Assembly: GCA_036785705.1 (NCBI GenBank) | Contig: JAWUZG010000027.1 | Span: forward strand, 3,143,501-3,207,500 | From: Acanthornis magna | Taxonomy: Eukaryota > Chordata > Aves > Passeriformes > Acanthizidae | Length of the DNA stretch: 64,000 nt | Direction: 5' to 3' | In this document: one piece after another, positions 25,301 to 37,859 of the stretch | How positions within the stretch are numbered: the first letter of the stretch is position 1 | Layout of the letters: each line of letters starts with the position of its first letter | Translations under genes and position numbers: made by a program | Notes under the pieces: model-generated | What the model was told of the DNA's origin: nothing | Database searches by the model: none | Seen by the model: the letters and a program-made list of their open reading frames with translations, nothing else

Positions 25301-28300
25301 TCAAAGCCACTGAAGCAAACCCTAAATCCAGTTTTAGCAAACCATGGAGTAGCATTTTAAAGCTCTCTAGGAGTAGTTTCATATTACCAGGAGCCAGTTT
25401 AAAATAGCAACAGGACCATTGTGCCATCCTCTAAAATAATGATTCTATCATAACAAAAATATTTGCATGAAGTAAATGGACATTGAGTAACTGTGGACTT
25501 CTGTACTGGTGATTGCACTGTGTCAAACCATGGTAAAAACAAGGTGGAGAGAACAGAAAACACCTGAGACAAAACGACTTGTACCTTTTTCCATAGTGCT
25601 GCTTAGAACAAAATCCACTTATCCTTTGAACAAAGATAAAAGATGTACTCCTACTACCAAAAACCCCCAAAGCCCACTCTCCCAAACCTAAATAAACATA
25701 GTTCTTCCTTATTCCTAATGTGCATGATTGGTACTTCAGGCTTTTTACTTTTAGGGGTTTTCTGAACTTCTGAAATTTTTTTTACTTATAAGATTTTTTT
25801 TCTCTAAGATTTTTATTCTTTCCTCTGAACTCATCTAAGAGACTTTTATAGCAGGAAAAAGCAGCAATCTATCTCTGATATTGTTGGCAAATTTTTGTAT
25901 TGGGCCAGATCAAAAAACAAAAAGATGTTTTGAACCTACAGTGCACTTCCCTGAATTACAGCCCTTAGCATACCTGTCTGTTGATGAGAGAGGAGACTAA
26001 CGTGCTCCAATACAAAGAAATTTAGGGTACAGTCTCCTCAAGCTTAGACGCAGAAGTTGGAAATGTGAATTGCATGTCTTCATTCAGTTTCTGCAATTTA
26101 AAAATTACTCTTACATTCTGTTCCAGGGCTGTAACTTCTGGAAATTGCCACTTCCAGGTGGCTTTTTTTTTCCCTTAATGAAAAAGCTTAAAATCTCTAG
26201 GAAAATTCACAATTCACCCACGTTCCCAGGTGATTTTATATCTGTTCCAAAAGCTCACTGATTGCAGATATGTGGTGAACATAAAGGTTTCTCTCAGAAT
26301 ATTCACTGTCTCATTTCTTTTAACAGTGCAGTGCCATGCAAGATTCAGAAAGAAAAGCCAAATTTATTATAGATGCTGTATAAAATCTAATCACAGTGGA
26401 CCTTTTTGCCCTTGGAATGCTTTTCTTTCTAGGGAAGTTACAGGAATCCTTTAACCAAGCAAAAAACCCAAGTGTTTAAACATAGTTTGGTAACTTGGAA
26501 GAGACTTGAGCCATCAAAGGAAAAGGACTTGGGCTCCTCTGCACTGCCTGTGCCACGGTGGTGACAGGTTTGCATTTTAGCTACTGCTAACCTGAATGAG
26601 GTAGCACAGAGCTTCCCCAAGCATGAGAGCAGCCCTGAGGGGATGGAGGGTTTAAAAATACCGACATATAATGGGTTTACAAATAGATTCTGAGATGGCA
26701 TTTGTTCGCAAGAAGAAAAGTGCAAGTTTTGGAATTGTGGCTTTGAAAATTATAAAAATTTGTTGTAATTTCTGGCCCATGGCTTTTCACAGTAATTTCA
26801 ATGTCTTTCATTGTTCTGGAACTTGGTTGTCTATTAATCAAAATGAACGCAAACCAGGAGAAAGTCAAGGACAGAGGGTAACTGCCTGTGAAGAGAGTAA
26901 GACCCTTTAAAAGCTGTCTGTTTAATCAATTATTTTGTTTTTATAATTGATAATAAAGTTTCATCTCTCAAAAAATTTGGAATTGATGTTCTTTGAGTTT
27001 TTCAGTGATGAAATTTTATACCACCTCTCACCCTGTCATGGTTCTAAGACATTGCAACTGAAAGTCCCCTGCAATTTGGCATGGACATACAGATTAAATA
27101 ACAAATTCAAATTAGTTATTTCAGACACACCTGGAAAATATTTTGAAAACATGGTGATGCCAATGAATAAAAGACTGTGCTCTGAAACATATATGATTGT
27201 TGTTACCATCACAGAAATCCCTGTAAGAGAATTTGCTGTGCTCTGAAAAAGGCAGTGAAGGACAGAACAGCTTTGAAGATCATCTCAGTGTGGCTTACAC
27301 GAGATATTCTGCATGTCAGGTGAAACACATTTTAAACAGAAGATGGATGCTCTCCAGGTTTTTCTGTGGAGACATGTCTTGAGTGAAAAACCTACCAACC
27401 CCGAATTGGAATGAGCAGGAATGGCAATGATGCTTGGGGCTGATCAGGGCTGCATCCTCATAGCCTGGAGCTCTTTCTTTGCTACTGAATGGTTTCTGAC
27501 AAAAGACTGAACCCAATAATTTTATTTAACAAAGGAAGAGTAGCAAGGATGATTTTTTTATCTCTTCTACAGAAAGCAAAATACTTGCTCTTGCTTAGAT
27601 CTGTGGAATAGGGGCATGTCACGGGAACACCTTTGTCAAAGAGACGGCTAAGGGAGCAGTTTCCTTCCTTGTGCTGAGCTGGCTTTGGTCCTTTTGGAAG
27701 GAATGAGCTGGAGTTTCTGGACCTGTGTTTTCAGGTGACTGTAACTGCTGCTTGCTAAATACCCTTGCACATGCCTTTGGGCCTGCGGCTCCATCACCAT
27801 CAGATTATTTAATGCATCTCCCTACGGAGATGTGGAGTTGGGGGGAATAGCTTCAGTGGGGTTCTCTGATGTCACCGCCCTGTGCTGACTTAGTTAATTT
27901 AAATAACATCTTATTTTAATCAATTAAGTTCTTGTTTTTTCTTAGGCACGCTTGAGCCTTGCTTAGAAAATCATTGTGATCCTGCATAAAAATACATAAT
28001 TATTCACAAAAAGAGCATACATTTGGACATGGAATGATTGCTCTGCTTGTGTTTGTATGACTATTCACTGCATTCGTTGGGAAAGACCCAACCCAATAAA
28101 ATTTCACATTTGTATTTTTACACAAGGTAGCAATACTGACTGTGTAGCTACTAAAGAGCTTGAGAGCAAGTTGGAAAAATTAATAGAAATATTGCTAGCC
28201 ATACACACATTGCATGTGTGCCAGGAAACAAGCAAAACCTGATTTCCCCAGCATTTTGTGTGATGGGAACTTCAGCTGGCTACGTCCTCTCCCCCAGGCC

Positions 28301-30330
28301 TTTAGCTCCATGTCCTTTGTTTTGAGCCCTAGACTGAACATCCTCCAGCCTCCCTCATTTTGGGGCAAAGTAGCTGATTTGTCCCCATGCTCGTGCTGCC
28401 TGTCCAGCTGGCACTCACTTTTGCAGAGACCACATCAGCTGGCAATCACTAATTATGTGAGAAGAGTAAAGTACAAATTACAGCAAAACCTGCCCTATAC
28501 CATTCCAAACCCGCATGTACTGTACCTAACCATTGTTTTCATCACATTATTGATAGCTTTCCTATTGGTTTTGGTGCAGCACTTGAATCAATGAATGTTT
28601 TCTTTGCCTGTTGGGAAATCCCATCTCTGATTTCTAGTTTGTCTTCAGGCAGATTTGTTTCTCACTGAGCAGCATGAGAGGTGATGGATGGCAGTGAGGA
28701 GAGCGATAAACACATGACCTCTAGTGGAGGTCTAGGGAGAGAGCTGGAAATGAGGGAAAAAGGGATCATGGAGTAAACTGGAACTGTGAAGTGAAGCCTG
28801 AATTTCCATTACTTGCTTTTGTTCAGTTTTTGTTCAACTATCTTTTCTACCGAAATCCCAGTTCAGAATCCAGGGTATTTTTGTTTCTGAAACTCTTCTT
28901 CGTGTTTATTACTATGTTTAAGAAGTGTGTGCACATTCTTCCAAAAGAAATACAGCAATGTCCTAACAGGTTTTATATCTTCATATAGAAAGCTTTTGAT
29001 AAGTTTGTCACTTTGGTTGTTTCCCCTCCATGCACACACAATTATTCAAGAAGCCAATTTGGGTCCTCATTAGACTTCATTCCCGCTCCTCACTGACACA
29101 GAGCATTTCCCCAGTGAAAATACATACTTCACTATCAGCACTCTGGACATCAAAGCTTTCCTTCCTATTAGGCTAAAAATACAGCAGATATTCCATAAAC
29201 AAAGGTCGTAACCTTGCTAATCAAGTGGATAACCCAAATATTAAATCCCCTCATTGAGAAACAACAGTCTTGTTTTTAACCCCTGTAGGATCAAATTTCA
29301 AAGTGCTGGTTTACACAAACTTTCTCCTACACCAAAACCATTGTCTGGAAGCTACGGTTAAACCTAGTTTTCATTACAGCTTTGTGAGACCTTCAGACCA
29401 CCAATACATTTGCTAATGTGACAGTGGCAAAGCTGCAGGAGGACGGGAGCAATGGCAGTTTCCAGGGGACATGATTTTCCAGTTGCAGTTTGAGTAACTC
29501 AGACTTATTTCCCAAAGCCAGAGTGAAAATGAAGCTACATATGACTCAAAGCATTATGTACATTATAAAAAGTCAATACAGCCATAGGAGGAGATGATTA
29601 AAAAAAAAAAAAAAAGCTGTGCAAATACTTTAGCCCATTTGAACGATCAGATCAATTGGACATGGTAGGGGCAAATTCGGGTTTTCCTTATAGGTGACAG
29701 GTGCTGATTTGAGAAGGCCATAGGAACAGTACTATGCTGTTTAATTTTAATGTTTCTCATAAAAAATCAAATTACCATAGTTATGTCTAAATATCTTTTT
29801 ATGTTTGAGCCATTTATATGTTTTCTATTTAACAAAAAAAATCTGCTATCTTTTTCATCTAGTAGCCTCTGAGAATCTGATTTTTCTTCTCTCTGTTGAG
29901 ACTTGTTCAAAATCTCCTTCCTTACCTTCAAGGTGCTCTGGCACAAACCCAGGATACCCAATGGCTTGTCCTACACAAGATGCCAAAGTGAATTAACAAA
30001 AAAAGATGTGAATTTAAAGTGAATATAGCTCAAGCATATATAATTTCTCTGTGGACACTCATTTAGGAGTCAGCTGGCCATAATTACCTTAACTTAATTC
30101 ACGCTCAAAGTGAATTAAACTGAAGTGAACTAATGGTTTATCAACATGGGAGAGACACTGTACAATAAGCTCGGTGTAAATTCACAATTCATCAGCTGCT
30201 GTGCTCTGACTTCCCTTGTGGAAATGCAACGTGCCCTCAAGGTGCCTTTGTATGAGGTAACTTAATTTTTTAGGGGGGAAAAAGGCTATATATGGAAGTG
30301 TGAGCTGATTGATAGCAGGTGCAGAAATGA

Positions 30331-31014
30331 TTGGATTTCAATGGTGCTACACTAGAAAAAGTGTCAGCATGCATCATCTGTGCAGCTGAAGTTTCTCTGC
30401 CATTTTGGGACCACAATGGCACCTTCTATGCTATGGGGTCTGTTTTGAACTGCAGAAAGCCAAATAGCATTTCTGATGTTTCCATAGCAGGGGAACAGCC
30501 AATTAGTACCGAGGACCTGGTGTACCGTCGACTCATATCTTTATTCACTATTCAGAAAATCACCGTGGAGGAGTGCAGAGAAGCCTTAACCACTTCTGAA
30601 TGAAAACAGCCAAAAGCAGTTACATACTATAAATTTACACTTTTACCCAGCTTGGTTTAACTTTACTGAGTATCTCGGTATTAATTTCCCCCTAAATGAT
30701 TTCCCACCTTTCTTTATTCATTAGATTTAATGGCATTTTCTGTTAGCATAAGCAAAGCAATAAGAAATATGGAGAAATATCCCTACTCGCAGTACTCCTT
30801 TAAATGTAACCAGCATCGTCAGGCAGTCTGTGACATTATTATCCAGTTAGGAAAACATCCCTGGCCCCATTCATTCAGCCGTTCCTGCTCATTTTTCCAG
30901 GCACAGAACGTTTGTGCCGTAGCAGGCCTTGTCAGATTTGGAGCCCTTCCAGTACCTGATGAGCATATTAACAGTGCTCCCATTCATGGCCCAGAGCCTG
31001 CCAGTTCCATCTAA
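30331..31014 (+). other. Two adjacent same-frame ORFs, coding status unresolved
   Basis: Two open stretches of 90 codons (30,331-30,603) and 94 codons (30,730-31,014) lie in the same plus-strand frame about 125 bp apart. The first opens on TTG directly after an in-frame TGA, so if real it would be an internal or terminal exon. An acceptor-like CATCTGTGCAG occurs near its start. The C-terminal part is rich in charged residues (EDLVYRR, VEECREAL) and reads like protein. The second begins with a true ATG in a poor context. I recognise no domain in either. A chance ORF or a conserved non-coding element is at least as likely. Confidence 0.15.
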
Positions 31015-31034
31015 TTTTAGGGAAGTTGCTATTT

Positions 31035-31315
31035 ATAGTCGGATGGCTGCGCTCGCTCTGCTGAAAGCCTCGCCACTGCTGGGCGTGGTGGGGGGGAGTT
31101 TTATATTTCTGTGCTGTTTTAGTTGGCACACGGAGCGTTTGTGGCTGTGATTTACCCAAGTCCAGAACACTGTGCCGTCCTCCCCGAGGAGCGGCGATGC
31201 TCCGCGGGAGGATTTGCCCTGGGAACACTGCGGCACTGTTGGCTGCCTGGTTCTCATCCAGCCCTGGGCTGGCTGGGGCCAGGCACAGGTGACCCCGAAG
31301 GCAGGTGACAGTCCA
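31035..31315. promoter_or_regulatory. Small CpG cluster
   Basis: Around 280 bp with about a dozen CpGs, including a GAGGAGCGGCGATGCTCCGC core near 31,186-31,205, in CpG-poor surroundings. It directly follows the paired ORFs. It may be a minor promoter or enhancer; no donor or TATA motif decides between these. Confidence 0.2.
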
Positions 31316-31669
31316 GAATCACAATCTTTGCTAAATTAATATGTGCAGAAAGGTCCAAAGGATAGGGGACAGTGGGAGAACGTGGGGTCAAGTCTCTCTG
31401 TGCTGTAACACCTGCAGTACAGCTCGGGTGAAGTGAATTCCTTTTACCTCAAGGAACACATTAATAGCAGTGGTAATAACACCTACCTTTGCACCACAGT
31501 ATTTTGTCAGAATTTAACTATCTTTTTCCCTAACTTTGCAAATAGTGTTTAATGCTGAGAGAAGTTATGGGGAAGAGATTCTCCAATGTAGACTTGATGG
31601 TCAAATTTACTTAAATAGGCTGTTATGACTTAGGCATTTCATTAATGTACCAAGAACTAACTCTACACT

Positions 31670-31800
31670 ATGTATATATGTACATGTGTGTGTTTGTGTG
31701 TGAATTGGAATTTCTCACGCACACATACATAGATACACATGTATATATATACACAATGTACATATATACATAATGTACATATAATTCACAATGTGCGTGA
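31670..31800. repeat. TG/TA-rich low-complexity tract
   Basis: Alternating purine-pyrimidine sequence (TATATATGTACATGTGTG, then CACACATACATAGATACACATG and several ATGTACATAT units). Both strands contain near-complementary stretches, so it can form imperfect hairpins. Confidence 0.8.
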
Positions 31801-32712
31801 ATTGAAATGAAATTAAAAACTGAGAGAGCTGAGAGGAAATCAGCATTACAGTTCATTTTCTCTTGCAGCAAAACAGCCACATAAAAAGTGAGAACTCCAA
31901 AACTATTTTGTTTAGAAATATGGTGTTCAAATCATATATAGTCTGGTGGTGTAAAGTTGTATAATGACCCTTGGGAAAATGTAAATTGACCTCTTCAAGT
32001 TCAAAGCATACTTCATTATGTGTTTTAGTAATTGATAATAGGTTCCCAGTTTTACTAGTGTGACAGTATGGTGGTTGAAAAATTAAATTCACTTTTTGTT
32101 AATTGAAAGTGGGATTCAGCTCATTTTAGATTTTCAAAATGAATCCTGACCTTATTAGAGGAAGGTTTGAGTCACAGAGTTTCAGTCAGATTGCAGCGTT
32201 TTGGCTTCAAAACACCCAAAGGTAAAAGTGTCTACTCTTGTTTGTCTCTACACAGGCTTCTCGTATGGGAAATATCCATCTCCCAGATTTGTAAGAGCTG
32301 CTTGCAGGGGTTATTTACTCTCTTTCTGATGTTGTAACTTGCTGACATAGAATACATGTTCTGCTCATCTCTCATTATTGCTCCAACAGACAGGAAGGCT
32401 TAGAAGCTGGAACAGATACAACTATGAGAGTAAAAAAATAATTATTGTACTCATCAATCTTAATTGCATTCCAGTTCCTAGTTAATTTGTGTATCACAAC
32501 AAGAAAGGAACATTGAACCAGCAGAGATTCTGGTTCAGCTGAAATTCATATTCAGCCTGGCTGGGATTCTGCTGAGGCAGAGCTGAACTGGAACTGAACC
32601 AGAAAAGCAGTTGAAGAAAGAAATAGTAGCATAATTCTGTGGCTAATGTGGTTCACAGGACAAAAAGTATTCTTTTCGCTATTAATTCAGAGCTGACTGC
32701 TGCGTGTGATAA

Positions 32713-32745
32713 AGCCCATGGCCCATGCCACAGAGGCCATGGGCT
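32713..32745. repeat. Short inverted repeat
   Basis: 11-bp exact arms (AGCCCATGGCC and its reverse complement) flank an 11-nt spacer. It is listed as a structural motif only. Confidence 0.8.
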
Positions 32746-35700
32746 GGCAGAGGACTGTCACTTGTCTGACATTCAGGGCCAGAAGTGTGTTTTAGCTGCA
32801 CAGTTCTATCAGTCAGTGCTCATCTCCCACCCTCCTCTCCAGCTGCAAACAGATGTTCCAGGAAAACGAGTGGTTCAGATGTCACTGCAGACACAAACCG
32901 CAGAGCTGCCTAATGAGAATCACAGATAAAGCTGTAGCACAGCTCTGAAAGGGCCCTGGATGAACAAACATTGATATTGGTTTGAGCATGGGTTCTGGTG
33001 GATGAGGATGTGCCTTGTGTGTTACTGGCAGGGCAATATTGAGCAATCCTCGCAGCTGCAGGAGTAGTTGGGTTTTTTTAGGGGATGTACAAAGAGGTGA
33101 CACGAGTCCAGAGGGGTTCAAGCTTCTTGTCAGCAGCAGCCCCACACCCTGCAGGGTGGGTAAAGCACACACACGTGTCCCACTGAAAGCCACAGTGGTG
33201 GTGACATCTCACCCGCGTCTCCAAACACTACACGGGACAAGGGGAGGCAGCCCTTTGCCAGGCCCCCACACCACAGGCTTTCCCTTGTCACTCAGGCCAG
33301 AGAGAGCCCTCCCCTGACAGACAAATTTCCTAATGCTTTGATTCAGCCACTTCTGAGACCCTGCTCCATGCACAGCTTTCCACAAAAACCTCCCACGGCA
33401 ATTGGAGAGTCTCCTTCTTCCTGCAGAGGCTGTCAGATCTCCCTTCTTGCACCACATCAGCCTTCCTGGGTTGCCTGTCTTGTGTTGCTTTATCTTGTCT
33501 ATTAAGCGAATTAATTATATTGACCTTATTGTTTGCATTTTACATATCTTTGCAGTCTTCCCAGAAAATGCTGACACATAATTGCTCTTCCATAAATTTT
33601 ACTTTCTTCCACGTGTTCTTGCGAACCATGGAGATATTGTGCTGTTTTTAATTGTTCTATTCAGGCCCAATGTGGTTTCTCTCCATAAATACCTCCAGTG
33701 ACACCTAAAATATCATCACAGAGTGAAAACATTGCACGTAGTGACAAACCCCAGAAGCCTCTCCTGCCACCCCCTGGGATGGGTTTTGCAAGCACAGAAA
33801 CTCAGTGTCTCCATCCTTCTCCCTGGGTTTTATCTGGCATTGGTACTCCTACTCATCCCAGCCATTTTAGAGCATTGATGAGTTAAATTACAGCGACTTT
33901 GTGCAATGATTTTGAGCTAATTAGCCAGTATAAAATTAGTGGCTTTTCATACACCTGTGGTACAGTTGGTGAATTTTCCTTTATGGAGAACATCTGGCTG
34001 GTAGCAAAGCAGGGATTATAACTTCAAGGAAGGTTTTTGCCTATATGCTGAAACAAGACATTTTCCTCTAATATTTGCCTTTTTTAGTTATTCTGAGGTA
34101 AAGGAATTGCTTCCGTCTTTCCTATCCCCACTCCAGCTCGTTATGTTTGAGGTGTATTCCAGTTTATTGTTCCCAAAGCAAGAGTAGCAAGATTACTCTT
34201 CAGTCTTGACTGATGCTATGCCCCGAGAAAATTTAGACTTTTATAGTAACGGCCTTCCACTCTCTCTTATGGCAGTCTATAAACACTGACAGCTGTAACC
34301 AAAGTAAAAGAAAATTTGAAATACTGGATGGATCCACGGCTCCATGCCAAGGAATTTTGACAGCTTTTAATTTCCTTTTGCAAGTTCCTTGCTGCTGCAG
34401 TTTGTCTCTGTCGGTATGAGCCGAAGCAGTTGAGTTTTTTTGCTCCTCCATACTGCTCAGGACATTTTCTGCTCAGTGGCAGCCAGCTGGCCAGTGGCTT
34501 TAGCCATCCATCTCGTGTTTCTGAACATTACATCTGGGCTTCCTAATTTGTCCAGACACTGTAGCTGCCCCAGAGGCTTTATCTCCTCAAGTCTGTATCA
34601 CCTGTAATTACTTCTTGGGAAGCCATCCCAGGTTAATGTTAATATTTTTAGAAGACATCCAGCTCTTATTTAAGATTATTTTGGTCTTTTTGATTTTTGT
34701 GTGACTGTCAGAGTTCAATTTGTTTAGCTGCAGCAGTTAATCGGCTTTCAAAATCATGCCTATTATTTCCACTGGGGAGACTGACAAAGATACCACCTGT
34801 ACTTCCTTTTTTTAGGCAAGGAGAACATCAGTTCTGTAACATTTTTCCCAACCAAACCTGTAATGCATTTTTTTCCACAAGGATCTCACTGTGGCTTTTA
34901 AGATTTCATGCTGTGTAATTCATTTGTGTATAAACCCTTCCCCTGAAATGTTAAAATTAAACCAAGCAGCTAAACTGCTCACATCAAAGTCAAATCAAAT
35001 AAGCCTCCACTGGGGACTGAAGGAAGTACTTTTGTAACTCAGATTTTGGGGGGAAAGGAGCACAGAGTCGAAACAGAAATATTTAGAAGTGCCAAAAGGG
35101 AAAGTAACTTCTTTCAAAGGGCAGCTTTATATGAAGTTGGTTGCACTTGCTGCAGAAGAATTGAAACTTTGTATAAAGGCACTATTGTACAGAAAAACTT
35201 GTTAAATAAGTAGGAAGGAGGAAGGAAGATGTTAAGACTGAATTGTACTCTGGGTTTGTAAGTCATAGCTAATGTCTCAATGCTGTTTTTTATAATTTTT
35301 ACTGCTTCTTTAGGGACTTTCTTAAATAGAATTTTCCATATTTTAGATGCCTCGGTTTCTGCCTTTTGCCAGGGATTTTCATGCACATCTCCCAGAATCT
35401 CAGACCAGTCTGGCAGCTGAAGCTCTGCCCCGATTCCCAATGTCTGGCAGCTGAAGTGTTTGTTTTGTGGTTGGGATGCATTTGTAGCTCCAGCACCTCC
35501 GCAGCCATCCTTGCTGTGATCACAGATCACATTCTGATCATCCTCCAGCTTCTCTTTGCATCCAGCTTATTTCAGCTTGACGTGTTACATCAATCTAGGA
35601 TTTCATTTTTCATTCTTGCCATCTTTCATACGCACACTGAGAGCCCTGGCAGTGCTCAATCTTCCTCAGCAGCTTCCCCGTGTCTCCCAAGCCCTCCCTG

Positions 35701-36819
35701 CAGTTCCCTGTCCCTGATCTCCGGTGGATGTTTACACCTGCAAGGCAGGGCTGGTGCTTCTGAAAGCATTTCCCTGACTCAGTTTTCCATGACTCCCTCT
35801 TTCACATGAGAAACTTAAAAGCTTCGACAGCTGTTGAATATTGAATTGCAGGAGATCCTTCTGCTTGGTTTGCAGAATCTCACACTGCAGAGTTCAGATA
35901 CTGCGTGAGACAAACTCTCACTCTGAAGCCCAATTCAAGTGGAGCTATTTTAAGCCAATGTATACTCTGTTCACTAGAAGGTGTCCTGCTGAGCAGGAGG
36001 AATTTTTATTTTGAAAAACTTAAATCAGATTGATCAGGCTCCGCTTCAGACTCTCTCCAGGATCAGATTTCTATCTCCTGACTAAGCCAACTTCTTCCAC
36101 TACAGGTTCACTCTGCTCCCAGCTCAACTAATTATTTTTCCAACCTGATCATGTTGCACATATGCAATCTCAGTTGTATTTCCATCACCTGTTGAATCAT
36201 TCCCTGTGTCCTCCCTTCCTCCTGCTTCTAATTTTCTATTTTCAGGATCCCCTTCTCCATTAGGAGAGAATGGTCAAGTATCATCATAAGGCTTTCATTT
36301 CAAAGGCAGCTCCTTTAGCTTACCAAACATTTACTTTAGTATCAGTCTGGATCCAGTTCAGCATTCAGGGTATTAATTACAAACACAAATCTATTAGTGC
36401 ACATCCAGGCCTCACTCTGCCTTTCTGGGATTTCTGTATGTTAGACAATGCAAACTTAAAACAGATAAATGAATTAATACTTTAGTACACTGACTTTATC
36501 ATTCAATCAGAAGGAATGTAACAGGAGACAGGTAGAATTTTCTCCCCAGAATGTCCATTACTTTTTGTCTTTTACTGAATATTACTATGCTTGGAATTTG
36601 GGATTTCTTATGTGATTTGAACTTATTTCTCCCTGCTTTATGTTCATTTCTTCTTTCTTTCTTTTTTTTTTTTTTGGATCTCATCTTTGTATAAGAACCT
36701 TGCAATAGGAGAGAGTTAGTCTTTGTTTCTGAACTTGTTTTGGTACTGAAAGAAATTAATTCTGCATATTGAAGCTGAATTTTAGATTTTTTTTTATTCT
36801 TTTACTCCAGGATCTGCAT

Positions 36820-37360
36820 GAACATATTGATCAGGCCCCAGCTACTCAGGCCTTGTTAGGATGAACCTGGAATTTAATGCCCGCTTTTGGCCCTCCAGCT
36901 CAAGAAAATGAAAGCCATTGGAAGACACTGAAGAATGGGAGAGAGTCCATCGGAGAGAAGGTTGGGGAACCTGACATATGAAGAAAGGCTAAAGGAAGTG
37001 AGTTTGCTCAGCCTTGGGAAGGAATGGCCCAGGATGGGTCCAAGTCTGTCTCTAACACCCAAAGAAGGTTCTAGAGGAGATGGAGACACTCTTTTCCAAA
37101 GGACTCCTGGTGCCAGGACAGGAGGCTGCAGGCACAAGTTGGTTTGGGGGAAATTCCTTCTGGATATAGGAAAAAATTAATTCCTCAGCCAGAAAATAAT
37201 TGAGCAATGGGCTTCCCAGAGAAGTGGTGGGACCTTCTTTAGGGGAAATATTAAAGATTTTGCTTGACAATGTCCTGGATAATCTCATTTAAGGAAGAAG
37301 ATACAAGTTCAGGCTGCAGAGTGCAGTGCTGGGATAGACTTAGGGCACAAATCAATAAGA
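36820..37360 (+). mobile_element. CR1 LINE fragment, old and diverged
   Basis: The sequence follows the 3' part of a CR1 element. It has a GAGAGAAGGTTGGGGAACCTGACATA-like segment and GAAAGGCTAAAGGAAG. After these come AAATTCCTTCTGGATATAGG and GGGCTTCCCAGAGAAGTGGTGG, then a decayed tail near GGGATAGACTTAGG. These are the familiar tail landmarks of avian CR1. Reading frames are broken and the 5' end is missing, as usual for these retrotransposons. The copy is more diverged than those at 43.4, 59 and 62 kb. Confidence 0.8.
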
Positions 37361-37364
37361 AGCT

Positions 37365-37790
37365 GCATTTCATTGAATGTTTATAGAAGAGCTTGTTAAA
37401 CATTGTTAACGTGAGCAGGGCTTGACTGGTGCTAAAGCATCAGCAAGACATTTCCTCAAAGTCACCAAGCTTCCGGAAAGCCAAAATGTCATCCATTGCA
37501 CCGGTGCTGCCACATCCATGAACTGCCAAATGCAGTGCCTCCTAAAATTCCAGAGATGCCTGGCTATGCAGGGCACAGAAAATGCTGCTGAGCCTCTAAA
37601 ATGAGGCAAATAATTCAAGAGCTGGCAATACCAGGCATGTAAAGCAGGGGAGATCAATGCCTTTGGTTATCACAGTGTCTTTATATAGAACGTGCACGGC
37701 CCTTGCTGGATACAGACAGGTGAGAGACTTCTTAAGGGAGATGGAAATCTGAATCTCCAGTGTCTCCAGAAGAGGCCTTGCATCAGCAGA

Positions 37791-37859
<69 letters not shown>

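Larger units (their letters stand above)
13690..36815. other. Non-coding DNA between the CpG island and the first CR1 relic
   Basis: About 23 kb with no protein-coding gene, structural RNA or clear dispersed repeat. It contains the 24-bp palindrome at 19,277-19,300, the two same-frame ORFs and CpG cluster at 30.3-31.3 kb, an alternating TG/TA tract at 31,670-31,800, and short inverted repeats at 30,094-30,118 and 32,713-32,745. Short A- or T-runs occur near 29,600 and 36,660. By position it is the spacer between the let-7 cluster and PPARA and may contain 3' exons of the let-7 host RNA, which I cannot place. Confidence 0.5.
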
